From Cohnella algarum (GTDB taxonomy: Bacteria; Bacillota; Bacilli; Paenibacillales; Paenibacillaceae): DNA of 64,000 bases. Below, one piece after another: positions 18,100-28,487 of the stretch. A model generated the notes under the pieces. It was not told the origin of the DNA. It ran no database searches and worked only from the letters and a program-made list of their open reading frames with translations. Every line of letters starts with the position of its first letter. The first letter of the stretch is position 1. The position numbers were made by a program, and so were the translations under genes. The stretch is taken from positions 858,501 to 922,500 of the forward strand of contig NZ_JAFHKM010000002.1 in assembly GCF_016937515.1 (NCBI RefSeq), given 5' to 3'.

Positions 18100-18274
18100 G
18101 GCATCAATTGCGGACGCGGCGGACGGGCCTCGCCCGGTCAGCGCGTTGCGCGTTGCACCCTTGCGGCGCCGCATCCGCGGACGCGGGCGGTTCGGCTGCC
18201 GTTCGGACGCGGCTTCGGTTTCGGGTGACCGAGCTCCCGGGCTCCCGCCCTCGCCATCGCCCGCGGCTCGCAGC

Positions 18275-19738
18275 TTACTTCAACGCTTCTTCCAGCCGCT
18301 TCAGCACTTTTTCGCGGCCGAGCAGCCAGATGCTGCCGTTCAGGTCGGGGCCGTGCGTCTGGCCGGTCAGCGCGACGCGAATCGGCATGAACAGTCCTTT
18401 GCCCTTGACGCCGGTCTCCTTCTGCACCGCCTTGATCGCCGCCTTGATGCCGTCGACCGTAAACCCTTCTTCGCCGAGCTCGGCAACCCGGGCCGAAAAC
18501 GCCCGAAGCACGCCGGGCACGGTCTCCTCCGCCAGCACGGCCGCCCCTTCGTCGTCCGGCTCCGGCCGATCGAGGAAAAACAAATCCGAAAGCGGCACGA
18601 TTTCCGCCCCGTACCGCAAATGATCGCGAAACAGCTCGACCAGCGCCGTCGCCCACGCGAGCTCGGCGCTTCCGGGCGACTCCGGCAGCCGGCCGGCTTT
18701 TTTCAGATGGGGCACGCACAGCTCGACGACCCGTTCCAAAGAAGCAGCCTTCAAGTAATGCTGGCTCAGCCAGTTCAGCTTGACGGTGTCGAAGACGGCC
18801 GGACTTTTGGACAGCCGGTTCGCGTCGAAAATTTCAATCAAGCGTTCGCGGCCGAAAATTTCTTCTTCGCCCTCCGGCGACCAGCCGAGCAGCGCGATGA
18901 AGTTCAGCAGCGCTTCCGGCATATAGCCGAGGCTGTCGTATTGCTCGATAAACTGCACGATCGATTCGTCGCGTTTCGAGAGCTTTTTGCGGTGCTCGTT
19001 GACGATGAGCGTCATATGGCCGAACACGGGCGGCGTCCAGCCGAACGCTTCGTAGATCATCAGTTGGCGAGGGGTGTTCGTAATGTGGTCCTCTCCGCGC
19101 AGCACGTGGGTGATCGCCATCCGATGGTCGTCGGCCGCGACCGCGAAGTTGTACGTCGGAATGCCGTCCTTCTTGACGATGACGAAATCCCCGAAATCCT
19201 CGGAACGAAACGTGATTTCCCCTTTGACCATATCGTCGAACGTGTACGACTTCCCTTGCGGCACCGCGAAACGGACGCTCGGCACGCGGCCCTCCGCTTC
19301 CAGGCGAGCCCGGTCCTCCGCCGTCAAATGGCGGCATTTGCCCGAATATTTCGGCGTCTCGCCGCGGGCCGCCTGCTCTTCCCGCTCCCGCTCCAGCTCT
19401 TCTTCGGTACAGTAGCAATAGTAAGCCAGTCCGCGGTCGACCAGCTCCCGCCACAGCTCGAGGTAAATGTCGAGCCGTTCGGTTTGCCGATACGGGCCGT
19501 ATGCGCCCCCGCGGTCGACGCTTTCGTCCCAGTCGACGCCCAGCCATTTCAAATACGTCAGCTGGTTTTCCTCGCCGCCCGCCACGTTGCGCTTGACGTC
19601 GGTATCTTCGATGCGGATGATGAAATCGCCGCCGTGGTGCCGGGCGAATAAGTAATTGAAAATGGCGGTTCGCGCGTTGCCGATATGCAGATGCCCGGTC
19701 GGACTGGGCGCATAGCGGACGCGTACTTTGTCGGTCAT
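18275..19738 (-). CDS. gltX: Glutamyl-tRNA synthetase
   Basis: Class I synthetase of 487 residues, probably non-discriminating (charging tRNA-Glu and tRNA-Gln) as in other Bacillales. HIGH motif [15 protein letters not shown] (12-26) and KMSKS-type KKLSKRDES (about 250). The four-Cys/His zinc cluster region is [17 protein letters not shown] with [11 protein letters not shown] at 19738 behind AAGGAGGAGTAGGCG. Start of a unit separated from ispF by 367 bases of repeat-bearing sequence. Confidence 0.97.
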   Translation of the reverse strand: MTDKVRVRYAPSPTGHLHIGNARTAIFNYLFARHHGGDFIIRIEDTDVKRNVAGGEENQLTYLKWLGVDWDESVDRGGAYGPYRQTERLDIYLELWRELVDRGLAYYCYCTEEELEREREEQAARGETPKYSGKCRHLTAEDRARLEAEGRVPSVRFAVPQGKSYTFDDMVKGEITFRSEDFGDFVIVKKDGIPTYNFAVAADDHRMAITHVLRGEDHITNTPRQLMIYEAFGWTPPVFGHMTLIVNEHRKKLSKRDESIVQFIEQYDSLGYMPEALLNFIALLGWSPEGEEEIFGRERLIEIFDANRLSKSPAVFDTVKLNWLSQHYLKAASLERVVELCVPHLKKAGRLPESPGSAELAWATALVELFRDHLRYGAEIVPLSDLFFLDRPEPDDEGAAVLAEETVPGVLRAFSARVAELGEEGFTVDGIKAAIKAVQKETGVKGKGLFMPIRVALTGQTHGPDLNGSIWLLGREKVLKRLEEALK

Positions 19739-19873
19739 CGCCTACTCCTCCTTCTGTCGAACGCGCCGCCTTGACTTGCGGGGACGGCGTCTTCGAACCT
19801 GTTCATGTCAGTTGTCGTTCGTGTTTACGGGACGTCTCGGGCCGTTTTTTCGCCAAAACGCCGCGTCCGCCGC

Positions 19874-20014
19874 AAAATAACGGCCGTTTGCGACCGTTAA
19901 TCATCGGTTTCCGCCCGATTCGAGGGCTGTCCGATCGATTAAAGGCCTAAGCAGACCGTTATTTTGCAAAATGGAAAGCCTTTGCTGAAATAACGGTCGT
20001 TTCGGGCCGTTATC
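19874..20014. repeat. TAACGG...CCGTTA palindromic repeats in the gltX-ispF gap
   Basis: The 367-base gap between gltX and ispF contains two full palindromes. TAACGGCC with GACCGTTA lies at 19878-19899 and TAACGGTC with GGCCGTTA at 19991-20012. A half-unit GACCGTTATTTTGC lies between them (19954-19967). Each full unit starts with AAATAACGG. A similar palindrome (TAACGGAA/TTCCGTTA) is at 29276-29296. They may be mobile palindromic elements or terminators; no gene or clear promoter is seen in the rest of the gap. Confidence 0.65.
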
Positions 20015-20105
20015 GTCCTCTCGGAAACTCCCGCATCGCCATCGCGGCGGGATCTTGCTCGACCAGCGGCAGCCCCGCGGCGCGGCTTATCGCGGCGCGG
20101 CAAAA

Positions 20106-20588
20106 TCACGTCGCGTCGCGCACGAGGCAGACGATCGCCTGCGCCGCGATGCCTTCGCCCCGGCCGGTGAAGCCGAGCCGCTCCGACGTCGTCGCCTTGA
20201 CGTTCACCTGCGAGACGTCGCATTCCAGCGCGCGGGCGATCACCCCGACCATCGCCGGAATATGCGGCGCCATCTTCGGCGCCTGCGCGATGATGGTAGC
20301 GTCCGCGTTGCCGAGCTTATACCCCCGCTCGCGGGCGAGCTCCCACACGCGCTCGAGCAGCTTGACGCTGTCCGCGTCCTTGTACGCCGGATCCGTATCC
20401 GGAAAATGCTTGCCGATATCCCCGAGCGCCAGCGCCCCGAGCACGGCGTCGCTTATCGCGTGCAGCAGCACGTCCGCGTCGGAATGTCCGAGCAGCCCTT
20501 TCTCGAACGGAATGGAGACGCCGCCGATGATGCACGGCCGTCCTTCCGTCAATTGGTGCACGTCAAAGCCTTGCCCCACTCTGATCAT
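20106..20588 (-). CDS. ispF: 2-C-methyl-D-erythritol 2,4-cyclodiphosphate synthase
   Basis: MEP-pathway enzyme forming the cyclic diphosphate, 160 residues (usual 155-160). Metal-binding motifs DVHQL (residues 9-13) and [14 protein letters not shown], and the C-terminal [19 protein letters not shown], are intact. ATG at 20588 overlaps the ispD stop by four bases, so the two steps are translationally coupled. Confidence 0.97.
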   Translation of the reverse strand: MIRVGQGFDVHQLTEGRPCIIGGVSIPFEKGLLGHSDADVLLHAISDAVLGALALGDIGKHFPDTDPAYKDADSVKLLERVWELARERGYKLGNADATIIAQAPKMAPHIPAMVGVIARALECDVSQVNVKATTSERLGFTGRGEGIAAQAIVCLVRDAT

Positions 20589-21283
20589 AAGTCCGTTTCC
20601 TCCCGCCGACGCCTTTCAAGCAGAAGTTCCGCCACCGGCAGGTCCTCGGGCGTCGTTATTTTCAAATTGAGGTAGTCCCCTTCGACGATCGCGACCTTGC
20701 GCCCCCGACGCTCCAGCAGCATCGCGTCGTCCGTGGCCGGCGATCCGTCGCCCCGCGCGAGCCGATGTGCTTCGAGCAACTCCTCGCGGACGAACGCCTG
20801 GGGCGTCTGCACCGCCCAGAGCAGGCGCCTCTCCGGCGTGGAGGCGATAAAGCCCTCCTCGTCCGCCACCTTGATCGTATCCTTCACCCGCACGGCCAGC
20901 GCCGCCGCTCCGTGCCGCTCCGCCTCCCGGCAGCAGGCTTCGATCTGCTCCGGCGTCACGAGCGGGCGCGCCGCGTCGTGCACGAGCGCCCCTTCCGCCG
21001 AAAGCGCCGTCAGGCCCGCGTACACGCTGTCCTGCCGCTCCGCCCCGCCCGGCACGACGGCGCTCACCTTGCGCGCGCCCGCCTCGCGGACGACGCTTGC
21101 GGCGCGCTCCTCCTCGCCCGGCGCGACGACGAGCACGATCTCCGCCACCGACGGCGAGCGCTCGAACGCGTCCAGCGTATGCGCCAGCACCGGCTTGCCG
21201 GACAGCGGCAAATACGGCTTGTTGTCGCCGGCCCGCATGCGCGTTCCCCGGCCGGCCGCGACAATGACCGCTCCCCACTTCAT
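20585..21283 (-). CDS. ispD: 2-C-methyl-D-erythritol 4-phosphate cytidylyltransferase
   Basis: MEP-pathway CTP transferase, 232 residues. Nucleotide-binding motif [22 protein letters not shown] at the N-terminus ([11 protein letters not shown] is the signature), [12 protein letters not shown] (about 98-109) and [18 protein letters not shown] near the C-terminus. ATG at 21283. An independent unit from yacL, being flanked upstream by two hairpins. Confidence 0.97.
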   Translation of the reverse strand: MKWGAVIVAAGRGTRMRAGDNKPYLPLSGKPVLAHTLDAFERSPSVAEIVLVVAPGEEERAASVVREAGARKVSAVVPGGAERQDSVYAGLTALSAEGALVHDAARPLVTPEQIEACCREAERHGAAALAVRVKDTIKVADEEGFIASTPERRLLWAVQTPQAFVREELLEAHRLARGDGSPATDDAMLLERRGRKVAIVEGDYLNLKITTPEDLPVAELLLERRRREETDL

Positions 21284-21312
21284 CGCCTTGCTCCTCTCCC
21301 GTTAAACCAAGT

Positions 21313-21355
21313 AAAAACGACTTCGCCGTCCTCAAGGACAAACAACGTCGTTTTT
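21313..21355. terminator. Hairpin with A and T runs between yacL and ispD
   Basis: Arms AAAAACGAC (21313-21321) and GTCGTTTTT (21347-21355) enclose a second small hairpin (GTCC/GGAC). T-runs exist in both directions. It lies 30 bases before the ispD start, so on the minus strand it could act as a terminator or attenuator in front of ispD. Confidence 0.5.
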
Positions 21356-21412
21356 ATCGGAGGCGATTCGGAACAGGCCAAGCGCGAAACCCGGCCTTTC
21401 CGAACCGCGAAA

Positions 21413-21445
21413 ACAAAAAGCGAGACAAACAAGCGCTTGTCTCGC
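21413..21445 (-). terminator. Rho-independent terminator after yacL
   Basis: Stem GCGAGACAA (21445-21437) with TTGTCTCGC (21428-21420) and TTTTTG on the minus strand, 25 bases past the yacL stop. Confidence 0.8.
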
Positions 21446-21469
21446 CCGCATGGTTATTATCATACCTTG

Positions 21470-22561
21470 TCAAAGCGCTTTTTCCAATAGCTTCGGCTTC
21501 GCAAAAATCATCCGTCCGGCCGACGTCTGAAGCACGCTCGTCACCAGCACTTCCATCGTCGTGCCGATGAAATCGCGGCCGCCTTCCACGACGATCATCG
21601 TGCCGTCGTCCAAGTACGCGACGCCCTGTCCGTGCTCCTTGCCGTCCTTGATCACCTGCACGACGATTTCCTCGCCCGGCAGCACGACCGGCTTGACCGC
21701 GTTGGCCAAATCGTTGATGTTGAGCACCGAAACGCCCTGCAGCTCGCACACCTTGTTCAAATTGAAGTCGTTGGTGACGACCTTGCCCCGCATCGCCTTC
21801 GCGAGCTTCACCAGCTTGCTGTCCACTTCGCCGGGCTCGTCGTTCACGTCCTCGTGAATGAGCACCTTGACGTCGAGTTCTTTCTGGATTTTGTTCAAAA
21901 TGTCGAGCCCGCGGCGGCCGCGGTTGCGCTTGAGCAAATCCGAGGAATCGGCGATATGCTGCAGCTCCTCGAGCACGAATTCGGGGATGACCAGCGTGCC
22001 TTCGATGAACCCCGTCTTGCAGATGTCGGCAATGCGTCCGTCGATGATAACGCTCGTATCCAAAATTTTATGCTCCTCGTACCGCGGCTCCTCCGCCTGA
22101 ACCGCGGGAACGGCGGCGCGGGAAGCCATCCACGCTCCCAGCTCGTCCCGCTTACGGACGGCCAGCCGCGTTCCCGCATAGGCAAGCAGCAGCGCCGCCA
22201 ATGCGGCAAGCACGCTCCCGACGTGCGGAAGGTCCGTCAGCAGCGGAAACAGCAGCGCCGAAACGGCAAGCCCCGCTCCTCCGCCCGCGGCTCCGAGCGC
22301 AAGCGTCGGCGCGGGGTATTCCGACAGCTTGTCGACGCTCCGGGACAGCAGGGCGAGCAGCGGCCCAGCCAACGCCGAGGCCGCGAGCAGCCCGATCATC
22401 GCGCCGATGGCGCCGCCAAGCATGTCGGAGCCTCCCGAAGCCGGCGAACCCGTTCCCGGGCTCGTCCAGGCCAATCCCCCGAAGCCGTTCCATAACGTCC
22501 ATTGCTTTCCCCACAGGAAGCCGAGCAGCACGCCGGCTGCTTGAATCACTCTTTTCATCAT
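21470..22561 (-). CDS. PIN/TRAM-domain membrane protein (YacL family)
   Basis: 363-residue member of the YacL family. N-terminal membrane segments (about 5-20, 46-70, 85-108, 115-132) precede a cytoplasmic PIN nuclease-like domain starting [15 protein letters not shown] (about 165-179), with acidic residues in [12 protein letters not shown] and [11 protein letters not shown]-terminal TRAM domain (about 295-350) includes [18 protein letters not shown]. The B. subtilis homologue sits between disA and ispD. Likely RNase activity is inferred from the PIN fold; the substrate is unknown. ATG at 22561 or 22558, with AAAGGAGTG upstream. Confidence 0.9.
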   Translation of the reverse strand: MMKRVIQAAGVLLGFLWGKQWTLWNGFGGLAWTSPGTGSPASGGSDMLGGAIGAMIGLLAASALAGPLLALLSRSVDKLSEYPAPTLALGAAGGGAGLAVSALLFPLLTDLPHVGSVLAALAALLLAYAGTRLAVRKRDELGAWMASRAAVPAVQAEEPRYEEHKILDTSVIIDGRIADICKTGFIEGTLVIPEFVLEELQHIADSSDLLKRNRGRRGLDILNKIQKELDVKVLIHEDVNDEPGEVDSKLVKLAKAMRGKVVTNDFNLNKVCELQGVSVLNINDLANAVKPVVLPGEEIVVQVIKDGKEHGQGVAYLDDGTMIVVEGGRDFIGTTMEVLVTSVLQTSAGRMIFAKPKLLEKAL

Positions 22562-22710
22562 GGCTAAAGATCACTCCTTTGACGTGTGCAGACCATAAAG
22601 TTGTCGTCATAAACCCAAAATTTACTATCAGTATGTTCCAAAATCCGGCACGTTAATCTTCGTTCCCGATTTTTTGCCAGCAACTTCCTCGATTCTGAGC
22701 GTTTCTTCTT

Positions 22711-22739
22711 TTGAAATGCCGGACTCTCTGCTCTATAAT
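22711..22739 (+). promoter_or_regulatory. Strong SigA promoter for the 22781 gene
   Basis: Plus strand -35 TTGAAA (22711-22716), 17-base spacer, perfect -10 TATAAT (22734-22739), 42 bases before the start codon. It occupies the divergent region with yacL. Confidence 0.82.
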
Positions 22740-22780
22740 GGGGAGGGAAAAGTAAAAATACGGTAACCGAGGTGGATCGG

Positions 22781-23176
22781 ATGAGCGCACCAACGCTGCA
22801 GGAATTTCAGCAGCAAGTGTCGGAACTCTTGCTGCGTCACCGCAGTCTGCTAGATGTCGTCACGAAGTTGACCCAAGCGAACGCATCGGTCAACCGGTCC
22901 GTAGCCAAAGCGATTACGGAATGCGGATGCATCGAATTGAATGCCAGCCATCAAGGCTTCACCGAAGAGATGGAGCTCGATCAAGCCAAGCGGCAATCCA
23001 AATCGCATATGGACGGAGAGCTGTGCGAGCATTGCCGGGATGCCGTCCAAGCCGAACTCGGCAAAAATTTGTTCTACATGTCCGCGCTGTGCAACTTGTT
23101 GGACGTGAACCTGGATGAAGTCGTCGCCAAAGAATCCGACAAGTGCTCGACGCTCGGTCTGTTCAATCTGACTTAA
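22781..23176 (+). CDS. Small conserved cysteine-containing protein (DUF1573-like)
   Basis: 131 residues, function unknown. From memory it resembles a Paenibacillaceae family that databases label DUF1573; I could not check this. Visible features: an N-terminal helical segment (MSAPTLQEFQQQVSELLLRH), a CGC motif (ITECGCIEL, about 47-55), a CEHC motif (LCEHCRDAV, about 81-89) and a late single Cys in ESDKCSTLG. The paired cysteines suggest metal or disulfide chemistry. It is cytoplasmic, with no signal or membrane segment. ATG at 22781 fits the GAGGTGG site; a GTG at 22772 overlaps that site. A strong promoter precedes it, and it is the first plus-strand gene in the window. Confidence 0.85.
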   Translation: MSAPTLQEFQQQVSELLLRHRSLLDVVTKLTQANASVNRSVAKAITECGCIELNASHQGFTEEMELDQAKRQSKSHMDGELCEHCRDAVQAELGKNLFYMSALCNLLDVNLDEVVAKESDKCSTLGLFNLT

Positions 23177-23189
23177 AAAGGGGAATAAC

Positions 23190-23236
23190 GGCGACTGCGT
23201 CCCCGCAAGGCGGACGCGCCCCGTTTTCCTTTTTGC
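23190..23236 (+). terminator. Probable terminator after the 22781 gene
   Basis: Stem GCGTCC (23197-23202) with GGACGC (23212-23217), extendable by flanking G/C pairing, then CCCCGTTTTCCTTTTT. It overlaps the spacer to the next gene, whose start is 21 bases further on. Confidence 0.5.
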
Positions 23237-23256
23237 CTTATTAAGGGGAGCTATCC

Positions 23257-24776
23257 TTGCCATTGCCGATCAAATCGCCGAAACCGTCGTCCGCGCAAGC
23301 GCCGCTGCGGCGCCTTGAAGCCGCGGGACGAATCGGAACCCGTTCCAAAGCGGGCAGAAGAATGCTGCTGCAGTTCGCGGCCTTCGCCCTGCTTCTCGCC
23401 GCCGTCGTCTGTTTCGCGACCGTTCTCGTCGACCCGCTGCAATTTTACCGCAAGTCCGCGATTTTCCCGCCCGTATTTTCCACGGAGCAGCGCTACCAGA
23501 ATCCCGGCCTCGCCAAAAACTACGACTACGACACGATCGTAATCGGCACGTCCATGACCGAAAACTTTCTGCCCTCCGTCGTCGACCGGACGCTCGGCGG
23601 CAAAACGATGAAGCTGTCGATGAGAGGCTCGACCGCGGACGAGCATTACGCCATCGCGAAGATCGCGCTGGATACTGGACGCGTCAAGAAGGTGCTGTGG
23701 GGACTGGATTATTTCTCGCTGAAGGAAAACGATTCGGAGGAAGCGGCGGATTTTCCGGACTATTTGTACGATGACAACGTATGGAACGATTACCGGTACT
23801 GGTTCAATTACTCCGTTTACGAAATGTGGTTCGAAGGCATCGCCAGGCAGGCGCTTTTGGGACAAAACCGGGATCTCGAGCTGTTGAACAATTGGAACGA
23901 CGAAAGCCTGTTCGGCGCCGAGCGGGTCGTGAACAGCTATCGCGCCGCCAAGCAGGAGGAAGCTTACTTCGGCTTGAACGAGGAGCCGGCCGACGTGCTG
24001 AAAGCCCGTTTCGACCGATATATTTACGAGCTTGCAAAGAGCTATCCGGAAACGGAGTTTTATTTTTTCTATCCGCCTTACAGCGTGCTGCGGCAGGAAG
24101 TATGGAAGGAGACGAACGAAGTCCGCTACCGGAATCAGCTCGAGCTGAGCGTATGGATGTTCGAAAGGCTGGACGAGCTTCCGAACGCGAAAGTATACAA
24201 CTTCCAGACCGAGACGGACTGGACGTACGATCTGGACTTGTACAAGGACTTGTCCCATTACAAGCAGGACGTCAACACCGCGATCGCCGAAGCGATCGGC
24301 CGGGACGATCCGGCATACCGGATGACGAGGGGCAATGCGGCCTCCTTCGCGGAAACGCTGGAGCGCCAGTTGGCGACGCTCGTGTTGACGCCGGACGATC
24401 GCGTCCTGAACATGGAAACCGCGTTTGCGGGAGGCACGGCTGCCGATGTCCCCGGTGGTCCGTCCTGTCGGCCCCGGGAGACGACGAACTGTCCGTCCCG
24501 GCCAAAGAAGCCGCCCAAGCGATCGGCGCTTCCGTCCTCTGGGACCCGGAAACGAAGACGATCTCGTTAACGCTCGGAAGCCGTATCGCCAAGCTGCAAA
24601 TCGGCCGGGCCGAGGCGGAAATCGACGGGCAATCGGTCCCGCTCGCTTACGCCCCCTCGGTCGTTGGGGGTACGGCCCTGCTCCCGCTGCGATCGGTCTG
24701 CGAAGCGTTGGGCTTGCCCGTCGCGACGGAACGCCCCGACGAGCATACGGTCCGCTTCACGATCGATTTGGGGTAA
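23257..24776 (+). pseudogene. Membrane-anchored SGNH-like protein with C-terminal copper-amine-oxidase-type domain, frameshifted
   Basis: The TTG at 23257 follows AAGGGGAG. Residues 1-400 are in one frame: a membrane anchor (about 36-58), then a SGNH-hydrolase-like domain with GTSMTENF (block I-type Ser, about 97-104), SMRGSTADEHY and KDLSHYKQDVN (candidate catalytic Asp/His). After 24450 the frame fails. The -1 frame continues with VLSAPGDDELSVPAKEAAQA, WDPETKTISL and LLPLRSVCEALGLPVATE, a copper amine oxidase N-terminal-type domain, to a stop at 24776. Adding one C to the run 24450-24453 joins the two frames into about 506 residues. Possibly an envelope O-acyltransferase or esterase related to the AlgX/DltD type; that role is inferred only from the fold motifs. 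Confidence 0.7.
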
Positions 24777-24783
24777 AACCAAA

Positions 24784-24817
24784 AACGGCGCTGCCTCTTC
24801 CCGGAGGCAGCGCCGTT
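24784..24817. terminator. Bidirectional terminator between convergent genes
   Basis: A perfect 14-bp stem (AACGGCGCTGCCTC, 24784-24797, with 24804-24817), 6-base loop. It is flanked by CGTTTAT on the plus side and GTTTTTGG on the minus side, between the convergent 23257 gene and pssA. Confidence 0.85.
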
Positions 24818-24820
24818 CGT

Positions 24821-25567
24821 TTATGCGCTATGCTTGGATCTTCTCGATTCGTCCGCGGAAGCCCGCTTCTTGCGCTGGCGTCTCGGCACGAGCCGGAGCA
24901 GACGCTCAACGTTTTTTTTTAGCCCCCAAACCGCGTACAGCAGCAGCAAGGCCAAAATGACCCGCGGAATCGCCGTCGGAAACTGGAACGCCAGCAGCAC
25001 GGCCGCGAGCACGACGACCGGAACGATCCAGACCGCTTTTTTGGGGAAGCCGACCTTTTTGAAATTCGGATATTTAATGCCGCTGACCATCAAAAACGAA
25101 AGCAGCAGCGTGCTGATCAGCAGCAGCGAAACGTGCAATTCCTGATCGAATAGCGCCAGCGTGGCCAGAACGCCGCCGGCGGCCGGTATCGGCAGCCCGA
25201 TAAAGTATCCGGGAACCCCTTCCATCACGTTGAAGCGAGCCAGCCGGAGCGCGCCGCAAATCGGGAAAATGGCGGTTACGATCCAAGCCAGCGCCGGGTT
25301 TACGTCAATGAAGGCGGCTTGGTACATGATAAACGCGGGAGCGACTCCGAACGAAATCACGTCGGACAGGGAATCCAGTTCTTTGCCGAATTCGCTTTGG
25401 ACGTTGAGAGCTCTTGCCACTCGCCCGTCAACCCCGTCAAGCAGCATCGCGATGATCACCAGCAAGGCGGCGCCTTCCGCCCGGTCGTGAAACGCCAAAA
25501 TAATGGCAAGCACGCCCAGAAACAGATTGCCGATCGTAAACACGCTGGGTATGGATTTTGCGATCAT
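24821..25567 (-). CDS. pssA: CDP-diacylglycerol--serine O-phosphatidyltransferase
   Basis: Membrane enzyme making phosphatidylserine, precursor of phosphatidylethanolamine; 248 residues with about seven to eight membrane segments. The CDP-alcohol phosphotransferase signature is DGVDGRVARALNVQSEFG followed by KELDSLSDVISFG (DG..AR...G...D...D pattern, about 43-73). The C-terminus is a basic tail (RRQRKKRASADESRRSKHS). ATG at 25567 is preferred to the GTG at 25576, because the AGGTGA site overlaps the latter. Confidence 0.94.
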   Translation of the reverse strand: MIAKSIPSVFTIGNLFLGVLAIILAFHDRAEGAALLVIIAMLLDGVDGRVARALNVQSEFGKELDSLSDVISFGVAPAFIMYQAAFIDVNPALAWIVTAIFPICGALRLARFNVMEGVPGYFIGLPIPAAGGVLATLALFDQELHVSLLLISTLLLSFLMVSGIKYPNFKKVGFPKKAVWIVPVVVLAAVLLAFQFPTAIPRVILALLLLYAVWGLKKNVERLLRLVPRRQRKKRASADESRRSKHSA

Positions 25568-25683
25568 CGATTTCACCTCGACTTTACCTTAGCTCAGCGA
25601 ACCGGTTCGCCGGAATTCGATACGGCTATTCAAGCGAACGCGCCGTGCAGAGCAGACGGCGCCATCTAATCATTCTAGTCTGC

Positions 25684-26775
25684 CTAAATCTGTCTGTCAA
25701 TAAACACCTGTTCCTGAATTCTTTTGAGCCCTTCCTGAATCGTCCGGGCCCGAACCTCCCCGATGCCGTCCACTTCGTCCAACTCCTCGATCGATGCCAG
25801 CAGGATGCGGGACAAGGCGCCGAAACGTTCCACCAGGTTATGTATGATAACGCTCGGAAGCCGGGGGATTTTGCTGAGCATCCGGTAGCCTCGGGGCAGC
25901 AGCCCGTCGTCGGACAGCATGTTGAGCGACGGGTATCCGAGCGTGCGGATGAGAATGTTCGTATCGAGCAGTTCGTCGTTCGTCAGCTTTTTGAGCGCGG
26001 ACTGGATTTCGCGGATTTTGTCTTCGCTCGCGTCGCGGGCGTAATCCTTGAGCAACAGCCGCGCTTCTTCCTCGGCGGTGCCGACCAGTTCTTCCATCTG
26101 CATGCTGATGAGGCGCCCTTCATTGCCCAGCTCGAGCACGTAGCGGTTGATTTCCATCTTGATGCGCAGCACCATTTCGGCCCGCTGCACGACATAGGCG
26201 ACTTCGTGAACCGTCACCAGCTCCTCGAACTCGAGCGCCGACAGGTTCGTCAGCGCCTGGCTGTACACGGCCCTGTATTTCTCCAGCGTTTGAATCGCCT
26301 GGTTCGCTTTCGTCAAAATAACGCCCATTTCCTTCAGGGAATAGCGCAGATTGCCTTGATACAGCGTAATGATATTGCGCCGCTGGGAAATCGACACGAC
26401 GAGCTTGCCCGTCTGCTTGGCCACCCGCTCCGCCGTCCGGTGACGGATGCCGGTTTCGGTCGAAGCGATCGAAGAATTCGGGATCAGCTGCGTATTCGCG
26501 TATAAAATCCGTTTGCCGTCCTCGCTCAGGATGATCGCGCCGTCCATTTTGGCCAATTCGTACAAATAGTTCGGGCTGAAGTCGCAGTTGATCGAAAAAC
26601 CGCCGTCGACGACTTCCATCACTTCGGGACTGTATCCGACGACGATGAGGGCCCCGGTTTTGGCGCGGAGAACGTTTTCGAGTCCTTCCCGAAACGGCGT
26701 TCCCGGCGCAACCATCTGAAGCAGCTGGTTCATCGTCTGATGCTGTTGGTGTTCTTTTTCCTTGGTCTCCTTCAT
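25684..26775 (-). CDS. disA: DNA integrity scanning diadenylate cyclase DisA
   Basis: Makes c-di-AMP and scans DNA for lesions; 363 residues. The DAC domain has the catalytic DGA in [14 protein letters not shown] (about 74-87) and the ATP-binding RHRTAER (about 110-116). A linker helix bundle follows. The C-terminal HhH DNA-binding domain is in [22 protein letters not shown] at 26775, 16 bases after radA, so radA-disA is one unit. Confidence 0.97.
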   Translation of the reverse strand: MKETKEKEHQQHQTMNQLLQMVAPGTPFREGLENVLRAKTGALIVVGYSPEVMEVVDGGFSINCDFSPNYLYELAKMDGAIILSEDGKRILYANTQLIPNSSIASTETGIRHRTAERVAKQTGKLVVSISQRRNIITLYQGNLRYSLKEMGVILTKANQAIQTLEKYRAVYSQALTNLSALEFEELVTVHEVAYVVQRAEMVLRIKMEINRYVLELGNEGRLISMQMEELVGTAEEEARLLLKDYARDASEDKIREIQSALKKLTNDELLDTNILIRTLGYPSLNMLSDDGLLPRGYRMLSKIPRLPSVIIHNLVERFGALSRILLASIEELDEVDGIGEVRARTIQEGLKRIQEQVFIDRQI

Positions 26776-26791
26776 CTTCCGCTCGGCTCCC

Positions 26792-28159
26792 CTATTCCAA
26801 CGCAGCCTTCAGCGCTTCCGCGACCGTTCGGACTGCGATCAATTCGATACCTGCAGGCGGCTGCCAGCCCTTCATGCTCAGCTCGGGCAAAATGACCCGT
26901 TTGAAGCCAAGCTTCACCGCTTCCTTCACTCGCTGCTCCGCCCTCGAAACCGCTCTTACTTCTCCCGTCAGCCCGACCTCGCCGAAAACGACGTCAAACG
27001 GCCGGGTGGGCAAATCCTTGAAGCTGGACGCCAGGCTGACGGCCGCGGCCAGATCGGCGGCCGGTTCGTCCAGCTTGACCCCGCCGGCGACGTTCACGTA
27101 AGCGTCCTGATTTTGCAAAAACAAGCCCATCCGCTTTTCCAGCACGGCAATGACCAGCGAAATCCGGTGATGATCCAACCCGGACGACATGCGGCGGGGC
27201 GACGGAAAATGCGTCGGCGACACGAGCGCCTGCAGCTCCACCAGCACCGGCCGGGTTCCTTCGATGCTGGCGACGACCGTCGAGCCCGCGACGCCCAGCG
27301 GACGTTCCGACAGGAACAGCTCCGAAGGGTTCGCCACTTCGCGCAGCCCGTCCTCCGACATATCGAAAATGCCGATTTCGTTCGTCGAGCCGAAGCGGTT
27401 TTTGACGGCTCGCAGCAGACGGTAGGAATGATGCCGTTCTCCTTCAAAGTATAACACGCAATCGACCATATGCTCCAAAAGACGCGGACCCGCGATCGCG
27501 CCTTCCTTCGTCACGTGGCCGACGAGGACGGTGGCGATTCCGTTGACCTTCGCGATCCGCATAAACTGCGCCGTGCATTCCCGCACCTGCGCCACGCTTC
27601 CGGGAGCCGACGGAACGTCGGGGCGGTAGACGGTTTGAATCGAATCGATGACGAGAAAGTCCGGCCGGACCTCCGCGATCGCATCGTCGATCAGGTCGAG
27701 ATTCGTCTCGCACAGCACGAACAGGTTGCCGTTCAGAGCGCCGAGCCGGTCCGCCCGCAGCTTCGTCTGGCGCACGGATTCTTCTCCCGAAACGTACAGC
27801 ACCTTGAGCCCCTGCGTCGTCAGCGCGTGCGACGTCTGCAGCAGCAGGGTCGATTTGCCGATGCCGGGATCGCCGCCGACGAGCAGCAGCGAGCCGGGCA
27901 CGAGTCCGCCGCCGAGCACCCGGTTCAGCTCGCCGAGCCCGGTCGGCACCCGCGGTTCGCGCCCGCTTTCTATATCTATGATGGACTTCGCCTTTTCTTT
28001 CGCCCGCGTCAGCTCGCTTCTCGCGACCGGAGCCTTGACGACGGACTCGGCTTCCTCCGTCATCGTGTTCCATGCCCCGCACCCCGGGCATTTGCCCATC
28101 CACTTGGGCGATTCCGTGCCGCATTCGTTGCATACGAATTTGATTTTGAGTTTGGCCAT
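26792..28159 (-). CDS. radA: DNA repair protein RadA
   Basis: Hexameric branch-migration ATPase of homologous recombination, 455 residues. N-terminal Cys4 zinc finger ([18 protein letters not shown], residues 10-27). Walker [11 protein letters not shown], Walker [10 protein letters not shown], the RadA-specific [11 protein letters not shown], and a C-terminal Lon-protease-like domain ([20 protein letters not shown]). ATG at 28159 with AAAGGGG upstream. In other Bacillales it follows clpC directly; here about 1.8 kb of accessory DNA intervenes and it has a promoter of its own. Confidence 0.97.
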   Translation of the reverse strand: MAKLKIKFVCNECGTESPKWMGKCPGCGAWNTMTEEAESVVKAPVARSELTRAKEKAKSIIDIESGREPRVPTGLGELNRVLGGGLVPGSLLLVGGDPGIGKSTLLLQTSHALTTQGLKVLYVSGEESVRQTKLRADRLGALNGNLFVLCETNLDLIDDAIAEVRPDFLVIDSIQTVYRPDVPSAPGSVAQVRECTAQFMRIAKVNGIATVLVGHVTKEGAIAGPRLLEHMVDCVLYFEGERHHSYRLLRAVKNRFGSTNEIGIFDMSEDGLREVANPSELFLSERPLGVAGSTVVASIEGTRPVLVELQALVSPTHFPSPRRMSSGLDHHRISLVIAVLEKRMGLFLQNQDAYVNVAGGVKLDEPAADLAAAVSLASSFKDLPTRPFDVVFGEVGLTGEVRAVSRAEQRVKEAVKLGFKRVILPELSMKGWQPPAGIELIAVRTVAEALKAALE

Positions 28160-28192
28160 GCGAGAGCCCCTTTATCATTTGCAGTTACCAAA

Positions 28193-28221
28193 AGTGTACC
28201 ATGTTTTGCATGCCGGATTAA
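28193..28221 (-). promoter_or_regulatory. Candidate radA promoter
   Basis: Minus strand -35 TTAATC (28221-28216), 17-base spacer, -10 TACACT (28198-28193), about 34 bases before radA. The match is moderate. A separate promoter makes sense because radA is detached from clpC here. Confidence 0.45.
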
Positions 28222-28279
28222 ACCCCGGACGCAAGACCCAAAGCTCACGGCCCCGCAATGAGCCTCGTTTCGGGCGCGA

Positions 28280-28455
28280 CCTCCCGCGCGCATGCTTCGG
28301 CGATGCCCCGCCGCTGTCTGCCCATTTCACGCCGCTGCCTGCGCCATGCCCGCCGAAGCCCGCGCCATTTTCCCGCCGCCGCCTGCATCATACCCTCCGC
28401 CTGCACCACTTCACGCGGCCTTGCGCTATTTCACCCCGCTGCCTCGCCATTATGC
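28280..28455. repeat. Degenerate 21-22-bp tandem repeat
   Basis: On the minus strand about eight diverged copies of a 21-22-base unit, roughly GCGCAGGCAGCGGCGTGAAATG, lie head to tail between the small membrane gene and radA. The clearest pair is GGCGAGGCAGCGGGGTGAAAT and GGCGCAGGCAGCGGCGTGAAA. Unit length is a multiple of three, but no convincing reading frame with a start and ribosome-binding site covers it. No gene is seen between 28222 and 28487. Confidence 0.55.
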
Positions 28456-28487
28456 TTCAAACCGTGTCTTTTCTAAGCCGAACCGCT

